Shown one piece after another: positions 41,838-49,554 of a stretch of DNA of 64,000 nt; position 1 is the first letter of the stretch, and every line of letters begins with the position of its first letter. The DNA comes from Pinirhizobacter soli (lineage in GTDB: Bacteria; Pseudomonadota; Gammaproteobacteria; Xanthomonadales; Rhodanobacteraceae), in NCBI RefSeq assembly GCF_015905305.1, contig NZ_JADZLQ010000001.1, positions 124,001-188,000 on the forward strand. Reading direction: 5' to 3'. The translations under genes were made by a program, and so were the position numbers. The notes under the pieces were generated by a model. It ran no database searches and was not told the DNA's origin. It saw only the letters and a program-made list of their open reading frames with translations.

Positions 41838-41851
41838 CTACTATAGAGACC
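41835..41851. promoter_or_regulatory. Inverted repeat in the HxlR/NmrA divergent region
   Basis: GGTCT-7-AGACC (41835-41839 and 41847-41851) lies about 60 bases before the HxlR start and abuts the truncated end of the NmrA relic. It may be an HxlR operator left in place. Confidence 0.35.
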
Positions 41852-41910
41852 GCCTCTGCGCGCCGTAAGGAGGCAGTTTTTTGTAACCAGCAGATTTCGA
41901 GGAGTCCCGC

Positions 41911-42348
41911 GTGAGCAACGCATTGAGGGTGATCGAAAGATTCAGCCAATATCCATTGGGCGAGTCCCAATCCGTGCACTGCCCGGTTCGAGACGTGCTC
42001 GACCGTATCGGCGACAAATGGAGCATGCTGATGATCATGGCTCTCGCGACGCGACCGCACCGCTTCAGCGAGCTTCACCGCGCTGTCCATGACATTTCCA
42101 AGCGCATGCTCACCCAGACCTTGCGCGATCTGGAGCGCGATGGACTGATCACGCGCCATGTCTTTCCAACCAAGCCGCCGAGCGTTGAATATCGTCTGGC
42201 CCCGCTAGGCCAATCGCTACTGGACCCGATGGCGGGCCTCGTCGAGTGGGCGGACCGTTGCTATGGCGACATCCATGCCGCACGCGCCCGCTTTGACGGC
42301 ATGTCTGGTGAGGCGAAGCCAGAGTCCGCTATCCAGGGCGTTGGTTGA
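41911..42348 (+). CDS. HxlR-family transcriptional regulator
   Basis: A 145-aa winged-helix protein starting at GTG with GAGGAG nine bases upstream. The HxlR core is clear: [54 protein letters not shown] and [16 protein letters not shown]. Cys24 in HCPVRD is the usual redox or electrophile-sensing position. It likely controlled the divergent NmrA-DoxX operon, whose first gene is now broken. Its last 20 bases overlap the convergent DUF3800 gene. Confidence 0.9.
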   Translation: MSNALRVIERFSQYPLGESQSVHCPVRDVLDRIGDKWSMLMIMALATRPHRFSELHRAVHDISKRMLTQTLRDLERDGLITRHVFPTKPPSVEYRLAPLGQSLLDPMAGLVEWADRCYGDIHAARARFDGMSGEAKPESAIQGVG

Positions 42349-43339
42349 ATACGGACCTTGCTGCTGAGTTCATGTTCTTGACAGCGCTCTTTGCGACATC
42401 CGTGATCGGCGCTGGAGTTTCAGGGTTGCCAAAGGCGATCAGGTAAGTGGCGTCATCCGTGCCGTACAACCTCATTGTCAGGCGGCCGAGGCAACGGGCG
42501 GCCCTTTCCTGGTCGGTGAACTTTCCACGCAGAAGCGCGGCGATGCCGGATACAAGCAGATCGGCAATCTGGATGCCGGGGCTTCGCGCGGAATCGGCGA
42601 ATGACTGTTTCTCACGGTAAAGACGTTGCGTAATTACGGCCACATCCCTGCGTCCCTGCCCCGTTGGCCGTAGTGCAGCGGCGCCGCCTCGGATGAATCG
42701 CCCGAAGTGCGAATAATCCCCTCCAGCGACGAAGGGCATGGGTTGGGTCTTGGACATTTGGCTGGCCAGCCCTGCCATCAATGGTCCGTGCGCCTTCTCA
42801 AATGCGGCGCCGGCACCACCCTTCGCATCGAAGCGCCAATCCATGCTCCACAAGGTCTGGGGCTCGGCTTGCACGTAGTGCGCAACACCAACATTCACGG
42901 CAAGCCAGGCCAGGTACATTCGGCAGATGATTTCCACGTATAGCTGCGGCGACAGGACTTCCATCGCTGCGGCGAGGGCTTCGGCTTCCGATTTGTCTTT
43001 GGATGTCTCCAGGCTGTCGATCGCATCTCGAATGATGCGAACCTGGCCCATCTGGTTTTCAGTTACTCCGTTGTTTACGCCTGCGTCGGTCGCTACGGAT
43101 ACGAGGAAGCCGCCCTGGGAGCTGAGATATTCCAGGAACCGGAAGTAGTTTTCTTCGGTTACGTCGCGGCGCTTGATTTCGTCCAGCGCACTGCGGCCAG
43201 CTCGCGCCTTGAGAGCATTCAGCGCGTCTTCCGCTGCAACGCGATCTCGGGAGCCGACAACGTAGGCGGCGACGACGCACCATGCCCCGGGTTGGCTTGT
43301 CGGGGCGAACGTTCCGGACTCGTCGATGAAGATGTACAC
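42329..43339 (-). CDS. DUF3800 domain protein
   Basis: A 336-aa protein from a GTG start (AAGG upstream). The N-terminal [10 protein letters not shown] is the DESG motif of DUF3800, an RNase-H-like fold protein. The later segment [20 protein letters not shown] carries the conserved Q.AD, and acidic residues between (DEIKRRDV) fit a nuclease-like metal site. DUF3800 genes are common on islands, phages and near defence systems, and their activity is not established. It has no partner gene here. Its promoter lies next to the structured repeat. Confidence 0.8.
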   Translation of the reverse strand: MYIFIDESGTFAPTSQPGAWCVVAAYVVGSRDRVAAEDALNALKARAGRSALDEIKRRDVTEENYFRFLEYLSSQGGFLVSVATDAGVNNGVTENQMGQVRIIRDAIDSLETSKDKSEAEALAAAMEVLSPQLYVEIICRMYLAWLAVNVGVAHYVQAEPQTLWSMDWRFDAKGGAGAAFEKAHGPLMAGLASQMSKTQPMPFVAGGDYSHFGRFIRGGAAALRPTGQGRRDVAVITQRLYREKQSFADSARSPGIQIADLLVSGIAALLRGKFTDQERAARCLGRLTMRLYGTDDATYLIAFGNPETPAPITDVAKSAVKNMNSAARSVFNQRPG

Positions 43340-43454
43340 GGATCTCGACCTTGTTAGTCAGTTACTCCGATCCCTTCCATAGAAATCCGTCTCCACTTTT
43401 ACGACCGTTACTATGGAACCACACCACGCTGTCAGCCATCATCTTCCTCGTTGC

Positions 43455-43790
43455 CGGCAAACACCGGCAACCGGGTGTGACAACCCAGTAGTGTTTCGGC
43501 TACCGCAGGGCAATCCTGCGGGAGCTGGGTTCCCCGCCTTTATGGTGGGCAGCCAGGAGGGCGCAAGCCCGACCGTGAACACTACGGATTGTCACCCTGG
43601 CTTGCCCGCCACCTCACTTCCAGTGATGAGGTGGCAGGATCCATCTGGCCAGGCCGGGTGGATGGACGCATGGAACGCGTGGAAGTGTTTTTGGACAACC
43701 ACCGGTCGCTCCCCCCTCCCCCATCGCGCGACCGGGGTCCACGGGCTCCAGTGAGGCCCGCATCGTTCATCCGCCCGATTCGTTACGCGA
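43455..43790. repeat. Structured repeat element with multiple nested hairpins
   Basis: A non-coding stretch of about 335 bases. It shows AACCCAG/CTGGGTT (43482-43488 with 43525-43531) enclosing CCGCAGG/CCTGCGG (43503-43521), GGGC-GCAA-GCCC with a GNRA-type loop (43560-43571), CCGT/ACGG (43573-43587) and the 12-bp stem at 43605-43638 with one mismatch. GGGTG(TG)ACAA near 43473 can pair with TTGTCACCC near 43589, and GGCAGCCAG near 43548 with CTGGCTTGCC near 43597. Two segments recur elsewhere in the window. No transposase gene, terminal repeats or credible protein is present. It could be a non-autonomous mobile element, a structured RNA or both. Confidence 0.65.
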
Positions 43791-43798
43791 CGAGCCTC

Positions 43799-44173
43799 CT
43801 ACTGCCTAGTCGCCCTATCCATCCACCGAATACCTGTCGCGGTCAGGTTGTACATCCGTGTTTCCAGGTATGACGACTTCTGCTCCTTGAAATCGATCAC
43901 GGCATCGGCGCCGGACATGCATGCCTGATACTTGAGCTCGTCGCTCGCCGAGGCATAGTCGGAGGCCATCAGGGCGGTTTTTTCGACATGGACAGTTAGT
44001 TGAGATATGGCGGTATAAGGCCTGCTCGGGGCGTGGTCCCTGAATATCTCCACATCACAACCAGTTATCCGCGGCGGGTAGGAATGGTCGCCTATCGGCC
44101 TGTAGTTGCCCGTCGTGGTCACGCAACCGCATAGGCCAAACGCGAGGAAGACCATTCCAAGCATGTTTTTCAT
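43799..44173 (-). CDS. Lipoprotein of unknown function
   Basis: A 124-aa protein from the ATG at 44173, which follows GGGGAAG. The signal ends in lipobox LCGC (Cys at about 16). The mature part (about 17-124) holds two internal Cys (TGCDVEIF and YQACMSG) and GADAVIDFKEQKSS, which resembles the YbjQ/YdgH-style pattern of small lipoproteins but is not enough for a family call. It lies 28 bases after the next lipoprotein gene and is probably in the same operon. Confidence 0.6.
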   Translation of the reverse strand: MKNMLGMVFLAFGLCGCVTTTGNYRPIGDHSYPPRITGCDVEIFRDHAPSRPYTAISQLTVHVEKTALMASDYASASDELKYQACMSGADAVIDFKEQKSSYLETRMYNLTATGIRWMDRATRQ

Positions 44174-44201
44174 GATCTTCCCCACGTACTTGTCCATGAA
44201 G

Positions 44202-44606
44202 TTACTGATGCCCGCCGAGGCTGTTGTCCATGCCGGCAATGATTTCCTTGTCCCAGTTCTTCTGGCCGACGATGCCGAACGACGACTTGGCCGTGTTCAC
44301 CTTGACGGACGTCTTGTCGCTCCCCAACGACGACAGCCACACACCAGCTGACTCGCCGCCAGAACCCACTACAACGCCGATCTTGTGCGGCCGCGATCCT
44401 TCAACGTACTCCGGCTCGGACTTGAGGATCTCGAAGCCGTTCGCCGCCAGTGCATCGACCGCCGCTTTCTGGACCGTCGCTTCAGGTTTGTCGTAGACGA
44501 TGCCAGGCGCGCCTTGTGACGGTTTGGTGGGTGTCGCCGAACAACCGGCGAGAACAAGCATGCAAGCTGCCACCGCAGCTTTCGCTGAAATTGACTTCAT
44601 CATCAA
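44202..44606 (-). CDS. Lipoprotein of unknown function
   Basis: A 134-aa lipoprotein. The signal ends in lipobox LAGC (Cys22), and GGGAG precedes the run of ATG codons. The mature protein has an alpha/beta pattern (KAAVDALAANGFEILKSEPEYVEGSRPHKIGVVVGSGGESAGVWLSSLG) reminiscent of outer-membrane assembly lipoproteins of the NTF2-like or DUF799 style, but it is not firmly recognised. It is likely the first gene of a two-lipoprotein operon. The 240 bases upstream contain AT-rich promoter-like sequence and small hairpins only. Confidence 0.65.
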   Translation of the reverse strand: MMMKSISAKAAVAACMLVLAGCSATPTKPSQGAPGIVYDKPEATVQKAAVDALAANGFEILKSEPEYVEGSRPHKIGVVVGSGGESAGVWLSSLGSDKTSVKVNTAKSSFGIVGQKNWDKEIIAGMDNSLGGHQ

Positions 44607-44849
44607 CCACTCCCTTGTTGAGTTATGAATCTATTTTTTTGCGCTGCACGTATCACGCAAACAGACGCCCCCTCGCAAGGGTGCGTTGATTTGAACGATT
44701 CGTGGATCCCCTTTTAGCGCGCCTTGCTGGCACGCTGGTTCGGATACTAGCCGAGTCTCAAAACGAAACAACAGTCCCCTGCGGCGCCTTTCCGGCGCGG
44801 CAAGTCGCAAGATCTTACGAGAAATGTCGGTAGTTTCAGCTTCGCGCGT

Positions 44850-45290
44850 TCATGCGTGTTCCGCTGGCGTTTCCTTGCCTACTTCGACGCCGCCCCAAAA
44901 CGCCGGATCCACATCCTCCATGGTTTGCGAGAACGTCCACGAATGTCCGCCGATATCCAGCACCCTGTATTGGCGCTCGCCATAAGGGTGCGTCACCGGC
45001 CGGCTGACTACGTCGGCACCGCTGTAGACGCTGTGCTTGTGGTGGGCATCCACATCCGAAATTCGCACCATGGTGGAGTGTCCCAGCCAGCCACCGCCCG
45101 GATAGAACTGCGCGCCCTGCGCCACCACCACGCTGGCGTTGCCGATCTCCAGCTGCGACCGGTGATTGCCGATACGCAGGCGCTCGCGAAAACCAAAGGC
45201 TCCGCAAAGCCATTCGACGGCAGCGCGCACATCCGGGTAATGAAGGACCGGCGTCACGGTGCTGCCGGGCATGGAACGGTTGGCTGTCAT
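44850..45290 (-). CDS. VOC-family (glyoxalase/bleomycin-resistance-like) protein
   Basis: A 146-aa protein with two beta-alpha-beta-beta-beta units: VTPVLHYPDVRAAVEWLCGAFGFRERLRIGNH and VRISDVDAHHKHSVYSGADVVSRPVTHPYGERQYRVLDIGGHSWTFSQ. The pattern is of the PhnB/glyoxalase type. Metal ligands are only partly evident (His near the start, Glu in GERQY), so binding rather than catalysis is possible. GAGGTAATTC precedes the ATG. It stands alone. Confidence 0.82.
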   Translation of the reverse strand: MTANRSMPGSTVTPVLHYPDVRAAVEWLCGAFGFRERLRIGNHRSQLEIGNASVVVAQGAQFYPGGGWLGHSTMVRISDVDAHHKHSVYSGADVVSRPVTHPYGERQYRVLDIGGHSWTFSQTMEDVDPAFWGGVEVGKETPAEHA

Positions 45291-45632
45291 GAATTACCTC
45301 GTTCTGACGTTAGTTCCGATACCACGCTCGATGCCCATTGATCGAGCGCCGGACGCAGCGAGTCGAGAGTTACGACGCTCACGCTTTTTTTTCTGGCGTC
45401 CTATATTCCCTCCATCGTCTGGGATGCTTGGCATGGTTGATCTCTCTTGCCTGACGTAACCGCGCCACTTGCGCGTAGTGCAAAAGTATCGCCACCCACT
45501 AGGGCAGGGGTGTCTGAAATTGGGGAGTTTGTAAGCAGGTATTTCCGGTTCTGGCCAGCGAGGGTCCCTTTGACTACCCCGAAGTCTTATAAGATCGGAC
45601 CCATCGCATGACCTCCCCTATGGAATGATTCC
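45291..45632. other. Intergenic region with inverted repeats
   Basis: A 340-base gap between divergent genes without a recognisable gene. It holds CGCTCGAT-8-ATCGAGCG (45325-45348), which is in the leader of the VOC gene. GGGTCC (45562-45567) and GGACCC (45597-45602) flank the palindrome TCTTATAAGA (45585-45594), the last containing a -10-like TATAAG for the ATP-grasp gene. GGAAT-G-ATTCC lies at the ribosome site of that gene. Confidence 0.4.
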
Positions 45633-46514
45633 ATGATGTCTGTTGCCTATACGTACCGCCTGGCGATCGCTACCTCCGTGGCCGAGCCTGGAATCCACTC
45701 TGATGACAAACACCTCTCCACATCGCTGAAAGGCCTCGGCGTGGAAACCACTGCTTGTATCTGGAACGACCCTGCCGTGGATTGGTCAAGGTTCGACGCT
45801 GTGCTGATACGTTCAATCTGGGACTATTTCAAGCATTACGCCAGCTTCAAGCAATGGCTGGCTCGGCTGCCGGTGCCCACGATCAACAATAGGGACCTAT
45901 TGCTCTGGAATAGCGATAAACGCTACCTCGTCGAGTTGGAGAAGTACGGAGTGCCGATCATTCCCACGCAGGTCGTATCGGCATCGCAGTTGCAGAGCGC
46001 CTTGGCGGCCATGCCCGGTAGTGAAGTGGTGATCAAGCCAACGGTAAGTGGCACGGCGTGGCACACGGTGCGCGGCGTAGCCGGCGACGCCGCGTTTGAT
46101 CAAATCGTTTCGCAACTTCCGTCAGAGTTTGAGTATTTGGTGCAGCCCTACGTGCCCGAAGTTGCCAGCGATGGAGAATGGTCCTTGCTGTTTTTCGACG
46201 GGGAATACAGTCACGCGGTCATCAAGCGGCCCAAGACTGGCGATTATCGTGTGCAGAGCGATTTCGGCGGCGTCGCCCTGGCGGCTGAACCAGGTGCAGA
46301 GCTGGTTGCCAGCGCGGGTCGTGCCCTGGAGGCGGCGGCGGCGATCGGTCATGCCGACGTAGCCTATGCACGCATAGACGGGGTTATCTCCCAGGGACGC
46401 TTCTTGCTAATGGAACTGGAAATGATCGAGCCATTCCTGCATCTGGGAAATAGAGCTGACGCGTCAGAACGCTTCGCTGCCAATTTGTTCAAGCGGTTAA
46501 GCGACATCTCGTAG
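45633..46514 (+). CDS. ATP-grasp family ligase-like protein
   Basis: A 293-aa protein with the RimK/glutathione-synthetase-like ATP-grasp fold: a pre-ATP domain (about 1-85, with WDYFKHYASFKQWL), the nucleotide-binding lysines in EVVIKPTVSG, and YLVQPYVPEVASDGEWSLLFFDGEYSHAVIKRP. The metal-binding end is FLLMELEMIEPFLHL. Its closest known relatives I can name are the ATP-grasp proteins of the DcsG type and uncharacterised peptide-ligase-like enzymes. It probably joins a carboxylate to an amine, with the substrate unknown. Monocistronic. Confidence 0.85.
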   Translation: MMSVAYTYRLAIATSVAEPGIHSDDKHLSTSLKGLGVETTACIWNDPAVDWSRFDAVLIRSIWDYFKHYASFKQWLARLPVPTINNRDLLLWNSDKRYLVELEKYGVPIIPTQVVSASQLQSALAAMPGSEVVIKPTVSGTAWHTVRGVAGDAAFDQIVSQLPSEFEYLVQPYVPEVASDGEWSLLFFDGEYSHAVIKRPKTGDYRVQSDFGGVALAAEPGAELVASAGRALEAAAAIGHADVAYARIDGVISQGRFLLMELEMIEPFLHLGNRADASERFAANLFKRLSDIS

Positions 46515-46596
46515 ATTCGAGGCGGGATCGTATCTTCTTGCGGACGCAACCATCTGCATCCATTTAGGCACCAACCAGCTTTCATCGCAGACTATC

Positions 46597-47214
46597 GTGA
46601 AAGCTTCCCAAACCATTGAACCCAACTCTCGCGCATTGATCGAGGACACGGTTCGCTATACCCATATCGCGATGCTGCTGCACTGGACGATCGCGCTGTT
46701 GATCATCGTCAATATCTCCCTTGGCCTGACTGCTTCCCTGCTGCCGGCCTCGATACTGTCCGATACGGATGCGCGCGTCGTGGTCGACATGCACAAGTCC
46801 ATCGGCATCACGGTACTCGGGCTGGCCATCTTGCGCGTGCTGTGGCGGTTAATGCACCGGCCGCCGCCGCTTCCGAGCGTGTTTCCTGGCTGGGAAAAGG
46901 CTATGGCGCACGCCGCGCACATCGCGCTTTACGTGCTGATCTTCGCGCTGCCACTCAGCGGCTGGATGCACGACTCGGCCTGGAGCGACGCTGCATCGCA
47001 TCCGATGCATTTGTTCGGCGTGGTGCCGTGGCCGCGCATCGGTTTCCTGATGCATCTTGATCCTGGCCTGAAAGAACAACTGCATACGCAGTTGGGCACA
47101 CTGCACACCGAATGCGGTTATGCGCTTTATGTGGTGCTGGCGCTGCACATTCTTGGCGCGCTCAAACATCAGTGGATCGACCGCCATCCGGTGTTGGGAC
47201 GGATGCTGCCGTAA
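46597..47214 (+). CDS. Cytochrome b561 family protein
   Basis: A 205-aa inner-membrane diheme cytochrome with four membrane helices (about 24-46, 66-84, 103-122 and 163-185). Candidate heme-ligand His residues are in MLLHWT, DMHKSIGI, AAHIALY and LGTLHTECGYALYVVLALHILGALKH. It starts at GTG without a strong ribosome site. Such proteins move electrons between quinol and periplasmic acceptors or YceI-like partners. The yceI gene in this window is 26 kb away, so no direct link is implied. A glycosyltransferase gene follows 24 bases later, perhaps co-transcribed. Confidence 0.85.
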   Translation: MKASQTIEPNSRALIEDTVRYTHIAMLLHWTIALLIIVNISLGLTASLLPASILSDTDARVVVDMHKSIGITVLGLAILRVLWRLMHRPPPLPSVFPGWEKAMAHAAHIALYVLIFALPLSGWMHDSAWSDAASHPMHLFGVVPWPRIGFLMHLDPGLKEQLHTQLGTLHTECGYALYVVLALHILGALKHQWIDRHPVLGRMLP

Positions 47215-47238
47215 GCAACCGATTTGTAAAGGATGTCG

Positions 47239-48702
47239 ATGAACACCCCCCTTTCTGCTCTTGATCGCGCGCGGGCGCTGACTTCGCCGCGCATCTCGCC
47301 CGTGCGCACACCCCTGATAAGCATGCTGATCCACGGTGGCGTAATGGCGCTGTGGCTGGTGTTGTTCGCGAGGGCGTTTTTCCTGCATGGCGTTACTGCC
47401 TGGTCCACCGGTATTGCGTATGTCATTTACGACACGCTGCTGCTGACCTTCGTAGCGTGGAAATCACTTTCGCTGGTGAGGCCGTTGCCATCGGTTGCGA
47501 CAAGCCGTCCCGCACCGACGCTGGGCGTGGTAGTTGCCGCGCATAACGAAGCGGCGGTACTGCCGATCACGCTCGCTGCGTTGCTCGGCCAGACCCGCGT
47601 GCCAACGCAGATTGTAATTGCCGATGACGGATCGACCGATGCTACCGCCACACTTCTGGCTGCGCGCTATGGTTTGGTTGACCCCGGCGAGGGCAATCTG
47701 AGCGAACCGAGTCCGTCCTTCCCCGCGTTGCGCTGGTTGCGCATGCCGCACGGTGGCAAGGCGCGCGCCTTGAATGCGGCGATCACCTTGATGACTACCG
47801 AGACGGTGATGACCGTCGATGCGGACACGCTGCTCGAACCGGAAGCGTGTGCGGCGATGTCACAAGCGTTCGCCGTATCGCCAAACCTGGTGGTCGCGGC
47901 GGGACTGCTGTCGCCGGTCTGCAGTCGCACGGCCAGCGGTCGCTTCTTTCAGTGGTTCCAGACCTATGAATACATCCGCAACTTCATTTCCCGCTATGCG
48001 TGGATGCGGGCGCATAGTCTTCTGCTGGTGTCAGGTGCGTTCGCGTGCTTTCGACGCGACGCCCTGTTGACCGTCGGCGGCTTCGATCCGGATTGCCTGG
48101 TTGAGGACTATGAGCTGATTCACCGGCTGCGTCGCTATGCCCTCGATCGCGGCCTGGACTGGGATGTACGCGTGATCGGCAGTGCCAGGGCGCGCACTGA
48201 TGCGCCAAGCACGTTGCCCAGCTTTCTGCGTCAGCGGCGACGCTGGTTCGCCGGCTTTCTGCAGACGCAGTACTGGTATCGCAGCATGATCGGCAACCGG
48301 CGTTACGGCCTGCTCGGCACGCTGATGCTGCCGGTCAAGGCTTTCGATACAGTGCAGCCGCTCTATGGATTGACTGCCTTCTTCCTGCTGCTCGCCTTTC
48401 TCTTTGGCGGCCATGTCGCGATCGTGCTGCCGGTGTTGATCATCATCCTGGGCAAGATCGCCATCGATCTGGCGTTTCAGTTCTGGTCCGTGCATTTGTA
48501 CCGACGCTGGAGTGGCGACAGTACAACCTCGAGTTTTGGCATGGCGTTGCTGGCGTCGATCCTGGAACCATTTTCATTCCAGTTGATGCGTCACGGTGGC
48601 GCGGCACTCGGCTGGTTGTACTTCTTGCTCAGGCGTAACGAGTGGGGCACTCAGCATCGGCAAGGGCTCAATGCGATCGCCTCCAAGGGAATGTGCAAAT
48701 GA
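47239..48702 (+). CDS. Processive family-2 glycosyltransferase, membrane-bound
   Basis: A protein of about 487 aa. N-terminal helices (about 30-75) precede a GT-A domain with GVVVAAHNEAAVLP, IADDGSTD, TVDADT (DxD), VEDYEL and the QxxRW-type QRRRWFAGFLQ, followed by three or four C-terminal membrane helices (about 355-470). This is the architecture of PgaC/cellulose-synthase-like enzymes that polymerise and export a beta-linked sugar chain. AAAGGA five bases upstream supports ATG 47239 over 47233. There are no partner polysaccharide genes nearby, so the product is uncertain. Confidence 0.85.
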   Translation: MNTPLSALDRARALTSPRISPVRTPLISMLIHGGVMALWLVLFARAFFLHGVTAWSTGIAYVIYDTLLLTFVAWKSLSLVRPLPSVATSRPAPTLGVVVAAHNEAAVLPITLAALLGQTRVPTQIVIADDGSTDATATLLAARYGLVDPGEGNLSEPSPSFPALRWLRMPHGGKARALNAAITLMTTETVMTVDADTLLEPEACAAMSQAFAVSPNLVVAAGLLSPVCSRTASGRFFQWFQTYEYIRNFISRYAWMRAHSLLLVSGAFACFRRDALLTVGGFDPDCLVEDYELIHRLRRYALDRGLDWDVRVIGSARARTDAPSTLPSFLRQRRRWFAGFLQTQYWYRSMIGNRRYGLLGTLMLPVKAFDTVQPLYGLTAFFLLLAFLFGGHVAIVLPVLIIILGKIAIDLAFQFWSVHLYRRWSGDSTTSSFGMALLASILEPFSFQLMRHGGAALGWLYFLLRRNEWGTQHRQGLNAIASKGMCK

Positions 48703-48711
48703 CGATCATCA

Positions 48712-48939
48712 CTATTCACTATCTTCCGGATCGCCGCCGGCACGGAATTCCAGCAAGTCGCCCGGCTGGCACTGCAGGTATTCGCAGATGCGCTCCAGCG
48801 TGGCAAAGCGGATGCCGCGCACCTTGCCCGATTTCAGCAGGGACAGGTTTTGTTCGGTGATACCGACATGCGCGGCCAGTTCGCGCGACTTCACCTTGCG
48901 TTGCGCCAGCACTACATCGAGATGGACGAGGATGGCCAT
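48712..48939 (-). CDS. XRE-family small transcriptional regulator
   Basis: A 75-aa helix-turn-helix protein of the YozG type: VVLAQRKVKSRELAAHVGITEQNLSLLKSGKVRGIRFATLERICEYLQCQPGDLLEF. These are nearly always encoded just downstream of a DUF2975 membrane protein, as here (two bases apart). The pair resembles a membrane-regulated repressor unit. It probably binds the inverted repeats in the divergent promoter at 49488-49538. Confidence 0.9.
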   Translation of the reverse strand: MAILVHLDVVLAQRKVKSRELAAHVGITEQNLSLLKSGKVRGIRFATLERICEYLQCQPGDLLEFRAGGDPEDSE

Positions 48940-48941
48940 GA

Positions 48942-49469
48942 TCAGATGATCTGCGCGCTGTCGTCGGCCAGCCGGCGCGCCTCGACCATGAGCGAGGTGA
49001 TCAGGAAGAACAGCGCACCGACCAGCAACGTCCACAGGTCCGACGAGTCCATCTGCAACGAAATCGCCTGAACATCCGTCTTGCCCGCCAAACGCAGTCC
49101 CAGCATCAGCAACGGAGGCACCAGCGTGTTCACCGTCACCGCACCGATCAGCGACAGCGCGAACCCGCGCAGGTGGCGCGTGCTGGCCATGCTGAAGAAC
49201 TCGCCGGCCTCGAACAAACGCATCAGCCGGCACAGCCGGTACAGGCCACCCAGCAGAAGCGCAGAAGCCAGCGAGGCCGCTAGAAGCTGCACCCACGCGT
49301 GGCCATGCAAATCCGTCGGCCATTCGCTGTAGATGGATACCCAGCCTGTGCCGTAGCTCCCCGCGCCGCGCCACCACAGCCACGCATTGGCCACCACCAC
49401 GGCCAGCATGGCCAGCACCAGTACATACCGCAGCACACGTGCGCGGCGAACCACTATGTCGGATTCCAT
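48942..49469 (-). CDS. DUF2975 membrane protein
   Basis: A 175-aa protein with four membrane helices (about 15-35, 58-80, 103-127 and 142-162). The start at ATG 49469 follows GAGGTGATTGCG, while the longer frame would begin with GTG 49478. The fixed association with a small XRE regulator suggests it senses a membrane state and controls that regulator, but no mechanism is established. Confidence 0.85.
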   Translation of the reverse strand: MESDIVVRRARVLRYVLVLAMLAVVVANAWLWWRGAGSYGTGWVSIYSEWPTDLHGHAWVQLLAASLASALLLGGLYRLCRLMRLFEAGEFFSMASTRHLRGFALSLIGAVTVNTLVPPLLMLGLRLAGKTDVQAISLQMDSSDLWTLLVGALFFLITSLMVEARRLADDSAQII

Positions 49470-49487
49470 CGCAATCACCTCAGGTCG

Positions 49488-49538
49488 ATACTTATTGTTT
49501 TACGATAAAGTTTGATTGTACTATGTGAATACTTTATC
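49488..49538. promoter_or_regulatory. Cluster of ACTTTATC-type half-sites, putative XRE operator
   Basis: In an AT-rich divergent promoter, GATAAAGT (49504-49511) and ACTTTATC (49531-49538) form an inverted repeat 19 bases apart, and an imperfect third half-site (ACTTATTG, near 49489-49496) precedes them. The spacing allows a dimer or two dimers to repress both the DUF2975/XRE operon and the protease gene. Confidence 0.45.
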
Positions 49539-49554
49539 ACCGGGAAGCGATCTC

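Noticed and set aside
43413-43873. Open frames across the structured repeat on both strands
   Set aside because: Frames on both strands are present in a hairpin-rich sequence, with no ribosome sites and no domain. The short peptide shared with the 6.9 kb copy simply follows DNA identity.
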